From NCBI GenBank assembly GCA_013400115.1, contig VXBP01000410.1, forward strand, positions 558,001 to 622,000: a stretch of DNA of 64,000 bases, read 5' to 3'. The notes under the pieces are model-generated. The model worked only from the letters and a program-made list of their open reading frames with translations. It searched no databases and had not been told where the DNA came from. Both the position numbers and the translations under genes were made by a program. Position 1 is the stretch's first letter. Each line of letters begins with the position of its first letter. Below are positions 35,141 through 48,140 of the stretch, piece after piece. This DNA comes from Rhinopomastus cyanomelas (Eukaryota > Chordata > Aves > Bucerotiformes > Rhinopomastidae).

Positions 35141-38100
35141 ACACGGAGCTGTTGGAATGCATTTTGCTTTAAGAGAATTCTCCCAGTACATTTACAACGG
35201 TCTAGTCTGACCTATCGCAGTGTAAGCTAAGTTCTTTTTCACTGAATACATTGGTTCATGGATGTCTACAAAATAAGTGAGCTGACATCACTCAAATTCA
35301 GCTTAAGATGGCCTCAGTGCATATTAGCTAGAAATGAAGGATTTCTTTGTGAAGATTTAACGTTTAACATCTTCAAAGGGAGGAAGAGAGGCAGCTGGAG
35401 GAGAGGAAGCAGAGCAGCCTTCGTAGCGTTAAGTGATAACGTCAAGATTCACAGTATCTCTGTGCATCTAGTAGTCTAAGAAGTTTTGAGATCACCTGCT
35501 CTGCACAACTTTACAGGATGGAATAGGAGGAAACTCCTTTTAATTTTTTTCCTTCCAGAGCTGAAGGTCTGGATGCCTGCCAGCAATGGGAAAAGCAGCA
35601 AGGGAAGATCTGTAAAGAATGGGTGAGCATGCCCCCCCTTCTCTAATGTCTTCATTCTGGCATGGATGATGTTGTCTCATGCAAGAGACACTTTGTTCAG
35701 ATTGTTGGACATGAAAGACCTGACTGTCATGCCATCAGAAGCAGTAGACTCTGACCAAGTGCAGATAACATGAGTGACCCACCACATGAACATCCCACCA
35801 TAAAACTGTAGAAACCAGTGGTGGGTAAAAGTCGGTTCGCTGGGTAAGTCTGAGAGGATGGACACCAGAGGGAAACGTGACAAGAATAGCAGGAAAGAAA
35901 CAGTTTTCCTCTAAAAACCAGTCGATACTGAGTTTTACATTGCATTCCATCCGCAACTAATTAAGGTTAGTTCCACTAGTTTCGCTCATAAAAGAAAGGG
36001 AAAAGCAGTCACCGGGAATAAAATTATCCATGTGGATCTGTTAGGCTTTGTAGCCCTGTCCCCTTTTCAGTTATTGGAAAAATGGGTGTATAACTAATGC
36101 AAAGGGATGTGTCTAATCCAGTTGGATGCCTCTGTTTTCACTTAATTTATGTGTTACAACATCTGCACTTATCTGCACTTCCACTGCCAGAGTGGAAGAC
36201 ACTCTGGCAACTCAGCATCACCAGGTGTGGCCAAAATCCCACGTGTTGCTGTAGTGTTGGCTCTCGGGTACCTCTTGCTCCTGGGAATATTTTTTTTTTT
36301 GCTACTTGCATTTCTTTTTTTTGAAACAAAAATCACAAAAACAGAATAATTTGAGCTCAAAAGGCAGAGAGCTGTATGTATTTTGGAAGGTAAGTAAAAC
36401 CCCAAAACATAACAGGTGTAGAGGAGGATAATTTATCCGTGAGGATTGGATTCAGCTATTTTCTAGAGTATGCTCCTGCAGAGGTAAAATGAGGGGTGAA
36501 AAAAAGCTTTAAATGGAAAAACAGAATTAAGAAACAAATGTCATAGAGCTCAGTGGGAAACATGGATATATATGAAGGTTTTCACATGTAGAGAAAACTT
36601 TTAGAAGAAGGTTAACTCAGGTTAAAAATCAATTTCTCTAATACAATATAAGAAATGCAGCCTAAGCTTAATTTTCACCAAAGATTTCTTAAGCACTTGG
36701 CAAGCATATGTGGATTTTTACAGGCATTCTGTTTCAATTTTATGTGCAAGTGACATTTGGCAGCAGTAGCTGAAGTACAGCGTGACTTTCTCAGTTTCTA
36801 TTCATTATTTTGGTTGCTTGTCACCAACTTTGGGTTCTCTCTGGATTCACATGTAAACTTTTTTTATTGATAACCCCTCAATTGTCTCCAATTGCTTTAT
36901 TCAGTTTTTGACTTATAGGAATGTAGATCTCATTGGACAGGCATTTATTAATGAAATGTGAAACCTTGAGGAAAAGACATGAGTGGTTTTGATCAGAACC
37001 TTATTTGATTTCAACGAAAAAAATCGTGCTGCTTCAGTGTAAGATGCACCCATAGGGAGCCAACGCAAAGCACTTCTGTTGACACTGGGGACTTCTGTCA
37101 GGAATGATGTCTAACATAAGAGACGATATCAGGATTATATAAATCTAGATGTGATTTACATACAGAAGGAAGCCAAACTGGACTGCAGAGGAGCAGAATA
37201 GATTTGGAAGTGAGTTGCAGGCAGTAAAGGAAAGAGCTGTGACCCTCAGAATCTGATAGCATTCACTCCATGACACAGAGTTGCCAGGAAATCCCAGTTC
37301 TAAATGCAGTGAAGTTCTTGCTGTTAATGCAGGAGCCCAGGATTTTATCCATTCCCTCACTTAGTTAAAATCACTAAAATTCCTTTCCTAAATCTATGTA
37401 AAAAAAAAGAGAGATTATTTTATGGCTCCATGTCTTTTTCCTGCTTTAGCTTGTTTAGAAAGGTGAATGCTTAAAGGTGCAGTCTGGGCACAAACACTGG
37501 AGTCATACAACACTTGACTCAGCACACAGCATGTGGCAGTATGTGGCCTGATTAAAAAGTGGTTGTTGGTGTTTGGCAGTCCAGAAAAGAACTATGAGGC
37601 TTCTTCTGAAAAAGGGATAGTAGAAGCTGTCAGAAATTGTTGTTTCAGAGTGGATGACACTTGAAGATAAGTGTCTTCTCTGTTTCGTACAGTAATAAAA
37701 CCAGACATTCTTGGGTTGAGCTAATGGACTGAAGATGTACAGTGAGCCAGTAGTGAAACTAGACATCTAATACACTCTAGTATGACTAGGACCACGTCTT
37801 TGGCAATATGTATTGCCGTAAAAAAGCAGAAGCATCCCCCTCCCTCCCACCCCCAAACTTTCTCCTGTGTTTCCTTACAAAGTCACTGAAAAAGCCTGTG
37901 TGATCCATCAGAGAGACATCACAGAAGGCCAAGAAAACTGACCCCCATGATCACGTAAGACTTTGGTGTAGAGAGAAAATAATCAGATGCCTACATATCC
38001 CAGATTTGACCACTAGTCTCTTGACCACCTCTTTCTTTCCCTTGGGTCATAGTCATGCAATAGACACTGTTTCCGCCATCTTTCAGTAGACTTATCCCTT

Positions 38101-38399
38101 TGGTGCCTTTTCTCATTTAGAAGTTTTCATAAATGAAATTGAAGGTTTAATTTGTTTTTTCCCCTTGCAAAAGCTCTCCCAGTGTTTGCTCCCGCTCCTG
38201 GCTGGGATTTATTTATGTATTTGTTTGTTTGATTCCCAAGCCCACTGTGGAAGCTGCCTGTGGTCAGGAAGGTAAATGAGCAGCACTGGCATGCGATTAA
38301 GTGGCTTTTGTTTCCGGGGCTATCAATGATGATGCAACTAAACATATATTTGCTTATTTATTTGTTGTAGTCAAAGCAGAACTCCAGAGGGCTTGGAGA
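35141..38399. other. Unique non-coding stretch
   Basis: About 3.3 kb. No gene, RNA or transposon recognised. Small features are a duplicated ATCTGCACTT near 36162-36180, a T11 run near 36290, and TTTA/TTTG-type low complexity near 38205-38235. Confidence 0.55.
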
Positions 38400-38693
38400 T
38401 GTCTCATTTGTTCTCCCTTGTGGCCAGTGACATGACAAGGGGAAATGGTCTTAAGCTGCACCAGGGGAGGTTCAGGTTGGATGTCAGGAGACCTTTCTTT
38501 ACTGAAAGGGTTGTCAGGCATTGGAACAGCCTGCCCAGGAAAGGGGCTGCGTCACCATCTCTGGAGTTGGTTAGGAGAAGGATAGATGTTGCGTAGGGGG
38601 ACATGGGGCTTAATAGGGCTGGGAAAAGGTTGGACTCGGTGCTCATGAAGGTCTCTTCAAGCCAAAATGGTTTTGTAGTCCTGTGATTCTATG
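38400..38693 (+). mobile_element. CR1 LINE 3' fragment (older subfamily)
   Basis: The plus strand encodes a decayed ORF2 C-terminus: LVASDMTRGNGLKLHQGRFR, then LDVRRPFFTERVVRHWNSLPR. The 3' end follows with GGTTGGACTCGGTGCTCATGA, AGGTCTCTTCAAGCCAAAATG and GTCCTGTGATTCTATG. The GGAACAGCCTGCCCAGGAAAG and CACCATCTCTGGAGTTGGTTA blocks are typical. The frame is nearly open to position 38596 but 5'-truncated, with no RT catalytic region. Confidence 0.93.
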
Positions 38694-40549
38694 CTGCTTC
38701 TCGCACAAATCAGCGTGAAACCTGTTGTTTGCTGTTTAACTGTTTAAGGTCTTTAAGGTTTAAGCAGGAATTACCCCTGCTCTTGAATGAGGGTTGCCTT
38801 TTGCTCTGATAGCACGATGTCTTTAGCTTTATTTTTATAATGCCCTCTCTCAATGTGTATAACACTATTAGATTCAAAGCCTTTAATTTTGCTGCCATTT
38901 GAGTAAAATGACTTTATTAACTTTTTTCTTTCATCAGAGACAATTAAGAACTATGACTGAGTATCATCCAAATGAAAAATGTTTCCTGGGTGTAGATTAG
39001 CAAGTGTAGCCCAGCCTGCCTCCATCTTGGAGAGCATGGAAATCCAGCGACTTGGAAAAACAAGAGGAAATTGAAACAAGAATTTTGGTCTGGCAGACAG
39101 AGTGTAGACAGGTCTCATGTATCAACAGAAGGATGAGATAAATATTAGAGAAATATTATTCAGCCTAAAACAAGCTCCAGCTGCAGCTGTTGGAAGTGGT
39201 GGTTTTATTCAAGGCCTTGTGGAAGAGTTGCGTAGTGAAGAACATGCAGCCAAAGACACATGATTCATTTCACAATGAACCCCAAGTGCCAGGTATTTTA
39301 TTACCTTACACAGGGAGTTACTTCCAGAGGTAGTAAATTTTTCATTTAAGCTTCCTTTGTTGGCTATAACTCCTTTGATTTCTTTCTTTAATTAAATCAT
39401 ACAGATTTTTTTGGCTGTTTTTCCTTTGTTCTATTTAACCACTCACAATCTTTTAGTGGTGACGAGCAGAGAAAAAATTCATGCCTTACAAATACACCTT
39501 GGCAGCAAAGCCAACGACAGTAAATCCTGTGACTGAAATGCAAGTTGTGCTCTGAAGGATATTTATTGCATTGAGCCACCTCAGAAGACAGCTCTGAAAT
39601 CTCCCGTCTCCCCTGGAATCCCAGAGTACATGCAGCTATCTAGTAGGAGAGACTTCAGAAATAGGTTTTTTTCTATACATTGAATCTCTAGTTAGTAACC
39701 TTTCTGGCAGCTCATGCAGTCTGAATGTGCCAGCACTATAGTTACAGTCTCTGGATTTAGGTTCTGTCTCATGCTCTATCTGCTATAGTTATCTACTAAA
39801 TGACAGCCCACATTCATTATTGTCATCATTTATCTTTCACTAAGGCAGTGTTTGTTTAGTGCTGCTTCTGTTCCTACTCAAACCAAGTGTCTGTTGATTT
39901 TAGCAGGCAGAAGGAAGAAGACAGTTAATTATTAATTGCAAAGCAATAAGGAAAATGCAGTCATAAGTAGTTAATGATAATTAAAGAAATAATTATGGGT
40001 TTAGTACTGAATGTGGGAGATAAGCCCTTGTTATTAAAGTTAGTTATCATCACCAGGTGGTGACATATATTCTCTGTGAAATGAAGTGTCTGTTGGCACA
40101 TAGATGATAAAATTCTGAAGTTTGCATGCTGAATGAATTTGTGGTGGTCTTGACATTTGTTTTGACAGTGAAGTGTTAACAGAGTCAGGTTTTTAATTGA
40201 CAGATGAACCTTAATTCTCTCATTAATTGTTGGCAAGTAATTACAGACATTTTGAATAAATTGTTTACATTTTGATTGTGGTCTGGAATAAATAATTTCT
40301 TGAATGACTGCCTTGTGAGGTGGGGTGTGTTAAGATTTGTATTTGTAGAAATATTTGATTGACAGCACAGTGAGTTAGGGAGAGGGAATTATCTTTGATT
40401 CCCGATGGAAACCTAAACATGCTTTTTATAACTGGTCCAAAAGGATTTGTTTTTACATTCCCAAATTACATTTTCTCTGATGTGGAATTATTCTGAGAAT
40501 CTGGGAACCTAGAATCTGTAAGACTGAACTGACCTGAGCAGAATCCGCG
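38694..40549. other. Unique stretch, TAAT-rich at its right end
   Basis: About 1.9 kb with no gene or transposon recognised. The right end (39880-40370, listed separately) is enriched in homeodomain-type cores. Confidence 0.5.
39880..40370. promoter_or_regulatory. Candidate regulatory block with PBX/PREP-like site
   Basis: Contains many TAATTA/ATTAAT words (GTTAATTATTAATTGC near 39923, AGTTAATGATAATTAAAG near 39969) and, at 40356-40365, TGATTGACAG, which equals the known composite site for PBX with PREP/MEIS homeodomain proteins. Dense homeobox-type words with a PBX/MEIS composite are typical of developmental enhancers. Regulatory function is inference; no conservation data can be seen. Confidence 0.3.
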
Positions 40550-40688
40550 AATCATAGAATCATTGAATCATTAGGGATTGGAAGGGATCTCGAAAGATCA
40601 TCTAGTCCAATCCCCCTGCCACAGCAGGATCACCTAGACCACGTCACACAGGAACACATCCAGGTGGGCTTTAAACCTCTCCAGTGAA
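40550..40688 (-). mobile_element. CR1 LINE 3' fragment (young group)
   Basis: AATCATAGAATCATTGAATC, then GGGATTGGAAGGGATCTCGAA, AGATCATCTAGTCCAATCCCC and CACCTAGACCACGTCACACAGG match the reversed young CR1 tail with little divergence. Only about 140 bp was copied before truncation, a common CR1 outcome. Confidence 0.95.
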
Positions 40689-41009
40689 GCTACTTGTTCA
40701 TCTATTAGTGAGCCTAGGACCATGGTGATCATCGAGTACCACACTAACTGTGTTCTTACGTACTGAGGAAAGTCGCAACTCGTTCTGTGCTAGTTGAGTG
40801 TGAGAGATTTCTGAGGACTAGTAGCAATGCCCTACAAGAACTTCCTTCTACATCTGTAAAGTGCAGGTCAGAAAGCTCATTGCTAACTGTGACTCTTGTA
40901 CTTGATTGCTGAAAACAGTGTAGTAGAAATACCGTATCCCTGGCTATCTTTAGCTTTAATGATACAGTTTGAATCGGTACCACTAAAGCAAACACTTCTT
41001 GAATGGTTG
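40689..41009. other. Short unique stretch
   Basis: About 320 bp between a minus-strand and a plus-strand CR1 tail. Nothing recognised. Confidence 0.5.
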
Positions 41010-41065
41010 CATGATCTCTTGGGTGCCTTCCAACCCCTAATATCCTATGATCCTATGATCCTATG
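41010..41065 (+). mobile_element. CR1 3' tail fragment with octamer repeats
   Basis: ATGATCTCTTGGGTGCCTTCC, then AACCCCTAATATCCTATGATC and two further ATCCTATG units form a plus-strand CR1 terminus with an octameric tail. The ATCCTATG form and the CTTGGGTGCCTTCCAACCCC wording mark a subfamily different from the others here. Confidence 0.88.
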
Positions 41066-44000
41066 TTCTGATGTAAACAACATGGCCAGCACAGCACTAA
41101 ACTGTCAGACCTTCCTGAAGACAGACTTCTAGTCTCAAGCTATTTCAGGACTGAGCTGAAGTATTAGTTTGTCTTCATACCATAAAGAATTCTTCAGTAT
41201 CATAGAAATAAATTGTTGATTGAGAGTTATTCAGAAGACATTCTAAGCTTCAGGCTACCCTGGAAACAAGGTTACAGGGCTTGACTTTAGAATGTCACAT
41301 CTGATTCCTGGAAGAAGAGGGATTGAACAGCGTCAGTGCCTTTTTCAATCATTTCCTAGTAACATGTTGCATTTAACTTTTTGTGAAAACTATCCATAGC
41401 CTTGTGAAAAGCAGATCCTACAAATACCCACATTGCCTATGTTTTCTTGATTATTCAAGTAAGTTATGTAGTAGTTCTGAGACAAGTAATGGCATGGTAT
41501 TGCTCTTGTTTACGTTAGCAGAGTAATTGTCTTCGTACTCTAGAGGCAGAGTAGTTGGAAGCCCAGTGTGGGATAAAAGGACAGATGGTCAGACAAGTTC
41601 TTGTCACACAGTTGGCAGTTCATGCTAACGTACCCAGTTCTAATGGTTGGCCAGTAGCTGCCTTGGGACCCCTTGTCTGTTCCACAATTGTCTTCTATTC
41701 CCTGTGATTTAGTCTGTCACAGCTACTGTCAGTTTGCTGCAAAGAATGTGTTTTGGCAGTGGAGTTTGCTCTTCGGAAGACCATAAGTAACTCGGTGATT
41801 CATAGGAACAATTTACTTGACAGTTTTGATATAGTGCTTTGTAATTAGATGTTGGTTCAATTTTCAATTCAATTCAAGCAATACTCTGTCCTGCCCAAAT
41901 CGTGTAACAATGCATAAGCTAAAAACTTTGTTAAATATGAGAGTTAAATTTGAGAGCCTGCTTTCCAGGCAGTAAGATGAAGTTCATGAGTTCAAGCTGT
42001 ATCTGCATTACAATAACTGGTATCTATTTAGTATTTGACATAGCATGACCTACCTCATGAAAAGTGATGGTGCTGTGAAGGGTACTGAATGGTTGGTCCT
42101 TATGAAACACTAATTTCCTCATAGGTGACTGGACTGGGGAGAGCAGGGGATTAAATAAATGAAATCTACTCTATCTTGCAGTGAGATTGTCTCTTACCCT
42201 TTGTGAGGTGTATGATCTGTATTTTGCCCCTTTAGATATTCCAGATGTATCTGTTGATATGTGTGAGATTCTCAGATGCAATGTCAGCGATCACCCTAAG
42301 ACACATTTAAATAACATGATAAAATGAATCTCCACTGTAGCTTTAAATTATAAAACAGTGCAGCTTCAGTGTTAACCTTCAGTCCAAAGGGTTGTTGTGA
42401 GATGCTGTTGCTCCCCCATCTTCCTGCAGGAAAAAGTGGACCCTTCCATAGCTTTCCCAGTAAAGCTATTGTCAATAAAACATACTAAATCATATAAACA
42501 CAGGTGGTTTGTATTTTCAGTAGCTGCCTCCCCACTGAGTGGCCCCTGATATCCCCAGATGACTGGAAAATTGCTTGGAGCACAGCTTGCCTGTTATTAC
42601 ATTAAACTTCAAGGAGTTACTTTCTGACTGACTTTGATTCTGACACTTCATTATTAAATTTGCAGAAGCCATCATCTCTGGCATCTTAGAATGGAGCTGT
42701 ATTTACTCACTTCACATGTGTTACCATGTTATTTGTACACTTTGCATGGGCTGAGTAAAATACATATTGAGACTAATTCTCCAAAATCACTAAAATAAGG
42801 GCTTTTTAGGTGCTCTATTGCTAGTCATTGCTAGCTTAGGCATCACTTTTCAGTTTTGGCAGCCTCAAACACTGACCTGGGGCAAATGATTTAATCTTGT
42901 AATGATTGTTTTCCGGCTGTAAAATGAAAGACTGCTTTCTATCCCCCGCCTTCTATCTGGTAATGTCTAAGTTTTATTTCTTTGATATATATACAGCATC
43001 AATTTTACAGTCTTTGATTCCTGAGGAGGTCTCCAAGCACCACTCCAATGCAAGTGGTGAACGTTGCTTTCTAGTGTCAGCTTCTTTTAAGATGATTTGA
43101 AGGGTTGGCAGATAGCACTTAGTGCAAATCAGAAAGGATCAGGGAGGGAGGCAGAGCTGGGTATAGGTGCAGAAGTTTTTAACAGGTGTCATTTTTATGG
43201 CAACCCTTGTTGCTGTATATGACTCTTCTTGTCACATCTGATAACGCTGCCCTTTCCCCGCTTGTTATAGTTACAGCCAAGCTGTGACCTTTTACAGCTG
43301 TGCTCACTACAGTGGCTGTGAAGTCAAGGGAATGAGTTGAAATAGTTAACCTTCACAGCTGAGATAGAGAGGCTAATTATCACAGGAGATAGAAAAATGT
43401 CCTGATGAACTAGAAAACTAATTTCTTTTCGTCATGGAGAAGCAGCTTTGCTATCAATTCTGTTTGAGAGAGTAAGTGAAATGAAATAAAGTTGATATCT
43501 TGGGCTTCTACTAAATTCATCAATGAAAAGTAGAGAAACTCTGTTTTGTGTTATGCAAAGCATATGTGACATCTCTGCTGTCACTGCTGATGGTGAGGCT
43601 GTTAAGGAAAAGCAGTGTTCCTTGACAATGTTCTACTGTAGAGCTTAAAGGAGGTTTTATGGGGATTTTATGTGAGAGTCAAAGAATGCCTTAAGTGCAC
43701 GGAAACCTCAGTGCTCCCTGGCTCCACTCTCTAATGAAAGGGTAGTATTGAATTCTCTCGTACATACCCATCACTTTTGCCTGTGACTTTGTAGGCTTTG
43801 AGTACCCTTGTTGTCACTTCTGGACCAGTTATCAAATACCCATGAAATGCTCTGCTGACTGTACACGTGGGCGTCTAAATAAATACAAGTCAGAAGGTAG
43901 CAAGAGGATGAGCAGAAGTTAGCACTTTAATGCAGATATTAAAGTATTTATAGTATTTTGACATTTTAATTTTGTTATATTCTACTTCTTAGGCCATTTT

Positions 44001-44399
44001 GTTTGCACCCCCATCATGCAAAGGGGTTTGATTTCAGCTTTTCATTGAAAACTAGAAAAACTAGAAAATAGAAAAAAAGCAATTTATTTTTTCCTAATTA
44101 AAAATGTTGAAGTAGAACTTTTAAGAAGCTTCTGAGATTATTACACCATTCCTTAAGTAACTCATCTGAAATGGGTTAAAGTGATACTTGGTGAGATGTT
44201 TTGAGATCTTTGGGTGAAAAGATAGCAATTGGAATTTAAATATTAGTAGTTGGGAAATTACACTCTCATTCAACACTTTCATAATGAATTTCCTTTCATT
44301 ATTAGTTTAAATCTTCTTATTATACAGCAGTCCTAATTGGTCTTAAATTAATTCACTCCTGTGGATATAAGAGGAAGCAAAAGCCTAAGGATTATACAC

Positions 44400-44700
44400 T
44401 TCCGATTACTATCTTTATTTGCATTTGAAATCATAATGAAATTAAGGATTCAAAGATGCTTTACTTGTCACGTTTGATAAAACTGCCCAGGAAATTCCTT
44501 CCCCTTCCAAGATAGCCCACTGTTTTTTTTAAAGCGTATGAAGACAAATGCTCTCCAAACAAACTGGTTTCAGATTCATCTACAAGATTCAATAATTCTT
44601 AACGGCATCCCGTCACTAATTACAATAAAAGGTGGTGCCTCTATAACAGTTTTATGCAAATAGATGTGCTTCATGTTGCAGTGACTGAGAAATGAACACA
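44400..44700. promoter_or_regulatory. Candidate regulatory block with octamer site
   Basis: Contains a perfect POU/octamer word ATGCAAAT at 44654-44661, ACTAATTACAATAAAAGG near 44615, and CAATAATTCTTAACGG near 44590. It shows no repeat similarity and no coding signal. Regulatory function is inferred from motif density only. Confidence 0.28.
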
Positions 44701-45639
44701 CCCAGCTACCTCCTCTCAGATAAGAGCAGGGATCCTTCCAGAGGTGCTTTACCTGAAGTCCAAACCCTGGTGTTGAGAAGGGATGAGATGGAGAGTAATT
44801 TTAATACATTCGACGGTGTGAAGTCCTTAGGTTCTCCTCTGGGGATAACCGTGTCGCGTATACACAAAACAGAAGTGAGCAATGTGAAGGCCTTTCTAGC
44901 CCTAAGTACTACGAAGTCATCCTGGATGGAGAAAGCTTCCTTCTGCAGAAGGATTCTCTACTGTTCCACAGACCACATGCAGCTGCCTGAGAGCAGGTTT
45001 AATATCTCAAAAGAGCAACATGATCCACGGAACGTAATAAAACTTATTGGTTGAAACAACATCGTTATATTGTGATAGAACCTATATGGTAACAATCAAA
45101 GGAAGGTTAGTTAGGAAAATTGAGGCAATTTATTTATGGTTCTGTTTAATGATGGTATTGCTGCTCTGTGCACTTTCTAAAAGAAGATCATTTACTGCTG
45201 AGCAAGCAGTGGCTGATTTTAATGCAAGTTACTGGAAACCAATTTTTTTCTAAATTAGTGAATAGCCTGAAATATCTTTAAGTCTTGTTTAAGATGAAGA
45301 ATATATTGAGTCTGTTCATCGCTGAACCACTACTTCATGTGCAGACTAGTTGAGTTTACTTTAGTAGTCACAAACTGACCTTTTCCGAGGATGGGTAATA
45401 TGTTCCTCATCCAGACTCTGTTATTGTTCTTTCCAGTACATGGTTCTGCTTTCACAGTGGGTCTGAAAGGAAATTAGAAAAAGTATATGCAGAAATCACA
45501 AAGAGTATTCCTGCACCTCAACCATTTCACTTACTTTATTCAAAGAGGGTTTATGCAAACCGTAAAGATCTTTGCCTCTCTGAGAGTGCCTGCAGAATGA
45601 ACTCCTTATAATGAGGGAGCAAATCCTCAAATCCTGTAC

Positions 45640-45960
45640 TTTATCCACTATCAGTGCAGCTCTTTGTAATTTGGCTTTCTGTGCTACCTGAGGTTTGCTG
45701 CAGAAATGCCGACGACTAATTATTTGTATAATTTCTGTCAATTATATAGATCACCTGCTAATTACAGTTAACGAGGATATTTAAAAACAGATTATAATTT
45801 TCAGATAGAATTAACTGTTGTTTAATCTCCTTTACCTTTAATATCACCTTCTGCAGCTGAGCTCTCCCCAGTCTGTAATCCCAGCAGCACTTTTGATTTT
45901 TTGAGCTGATAAATATCTTGAAACTCTTCTACTGAATGTTCTCTGAATAAATGCTCCTCT
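45640..45960. promoter_or_regulatory. Candidate regulatory block (TAATTA and E-box rich)
   Basis: Homeodomain-type words (GACTAATTATTTG near 45714, GTCAATTATATAG near 45737, GCTAATTACAG near 45758) lie close to a CACCTG E-box near 45752 and CAGCTG near 45855. There is no open frame of note and no repeat. The clustering is typical of enhancers but is not proof. Confidence 0.3.
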
Positions 45961-47779
45961 CATTAAGGGGGACAAGTTTGTACGGATTAGGGGATAGAAG
46001 ACAAGAAGCCCTCAGAAAAACAGGACTAAAGACAGCTTTCCAGTTCATTTCAAATATTGAAACAGATAGTGGATAATTTTTCTGCTTTTATATCCATTTC
46101 TGAAAGTTCTGGGAAGGTGAGAAGTGCTCCTGTAGGGATGCCTCCTGCTGGTACCAGTATCTTAAGGTCTTTAATCAGAGAACTTCCAAGCTGGTTGTTG
46201 TTTGAGGCATACATTTATTTTTTCTGCTTGAGTTTTGTAACATGAAATCTTGATAGAGAGCACTTTCCAGAAAGGAGTGATTTTGTTATCATTAGAACAC
46301 AGGGGTTGTTTGCTTTTGGTTTTTCTTTTTTGGTGAAGGCTTTTCCTTGTCTGTCTGAGATTAGGAGAGGAAATGAGAGTAACACTGAGAACAGCATTAC
46401 ACAGTTTCCCCCTCAGTTCTGTCACTCTAACAAGGACTGGGCAAAAGAGAGGAAAAGCCAGAGGAAAGCAGCAAAATTATGAAAGACTTAAATATTTTTC
46501 AAAGCTTAAAAGTTCTACAATTGAAGATGCTATAAAGGAATTGAAATAGTGAGCTTCTGCATTTCTTGCCATGATTAGAAAATATAATTAAGCAATATGT
46601 GGTAAATGCAGTGAAAGGTGGGAATGCAAATGAAGTTCTTTGATTAAGCAGTGCAGTATTTGATCCAAAACTTGATTCAGCCAAGCACTTAAGTGTAGGC
46701 TTCAGTCCTGCTGATTTGGAATATTATCTTTTGCAATTAAATGTGCGTTTAAGTCTTTTTTGCTAAGATGCTCTTCACTAAATTGAGGGCAAAAGGACTG
46801 AGGTGATGATTGGATTTGGTTTGGAAGAGCATTGCCTATTTATATAGTTAATGAAAAGAAATCTATTTTTGATTGTCCAAAGAAGAATAAAATCCCACTT
46901 ATTTCTTTAGGCTGAAACTGTTTCTCCCACCAAAAGGGCTTATTTCAGCCTAATTATCAACTTTGGGATGGTCATGCTCTTCTGAGGTGCTTGAGACAAT
47001 GATATGAAGCGGGATGTTGACTTTGTGGGCTAGTGACCACATTCTGTAGGGTCCTCTCTGAGTCTGAGGGGAGGGAAAGAAAATGGAGTGAACGAGAGGC
47101 AAAATGGCAAAAAAGTGGAGAAGCTTGTGGTGGGTAAAGCTGCTCCGGTGTGCGCTCTCCATGGGTAGTGATTCCTTCAGGAAGTATCCACCTGCTCTGC
47201 CGTGGCCACAGCATTGGGCTCTGCTCCCTGTGGTCTCTCCATCATGGCTGTAGTGGATTCCCTGCACCTGCTCCTCTGGGACTGACTGGAACCAGCTGTG
47301 TCTGGCCGTATCGGGTGCAGGGCAGCCCCTCAGCTCCTCTCAGAGGGAACCCCGCAGCCCCTGTTGCCAGCGTTGAGGAGCAGGTACTCAGCACAAAGGT
47401 GAGGGAACAAGACAACCTTTGGGAAACTTTCTTAGCAGGTACTGAGATTAGCAAATTCTAGAAAGACTGTCCCAGATCACTGTGCGGGGGCTTTTCCCAA
47501 GAAGAAGGGATGAATCGCATAGTGACTCACAGTGGGGCTCACCCGAGGCCGCCCTGTCAGGAGGAAGCACTTAGCTGCTGTTAGTTATGGGTCCAGGCAT
47601 TAACATCTTCTGCCACAAAACTGATGCTGTTTGGTCATGAGCTCCAGGTCTGACATGAAGGCTTCAACTAACAGGGACCTTCTCACAAGGTGATTTTAGC
47701 ATTGGGAGTATGAATATGTTCTTGGAATGGCTCTGGCTCCTGTGTCATATGGGAGGCAATAAAGATAAAAATATTGCTT

Positions 47780-48140
47780 GTGTTTTGCTTTATTTGAGAT
47801 CAATGTGTTCCAGAAAACAAAGCCTGGAGAAGGATTAATTAAGATAACAAGCTCTGTTTACATCAAATAATGCTGAGAATCTGTTCTGTTTGCTTTTAGC
47901 TTTGTTAATGGAAATAGACATTATTTTATTAGTCAAATGGCACAATTAATTATGGAGAAGATTTTTCTCTCTGGGGCTGCTTTATGACTCTGTTGCACTG
48001 CTTACAATTAATCCTAATGGAAAGATCAGACTAAAAATTCATGGCTTCTTGTACATTTTTATAACCTGATTATTGCTTCCAAGTGCCCAATACAATCAGA
48101 TTGATTCAGAAAACAAGATTTCTAAATTTCATTCAGTGGA
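47780..48140. promoter_or_regulatory. Candidate conserved regulatory block
   Basis: AGGATTAATTAAGATAAC near 47832, forkhead-like GTTTACATCAAAT near 47856, GCACAATTAATTATGGAG near 47940 and TACAATTAATCCTAATGG near 48003 give four homeodomain-type palindromic cores within 200 bp. No transposon similarity and no open frame. This motif density is among the highest in the window. Confidence 0.35.

Noticed and set aside
44692..45054. 120-codon plus-strand frame
   Set aside because: No recognisable domain, signal or splice context; this length is expected by chance in 64 kb.
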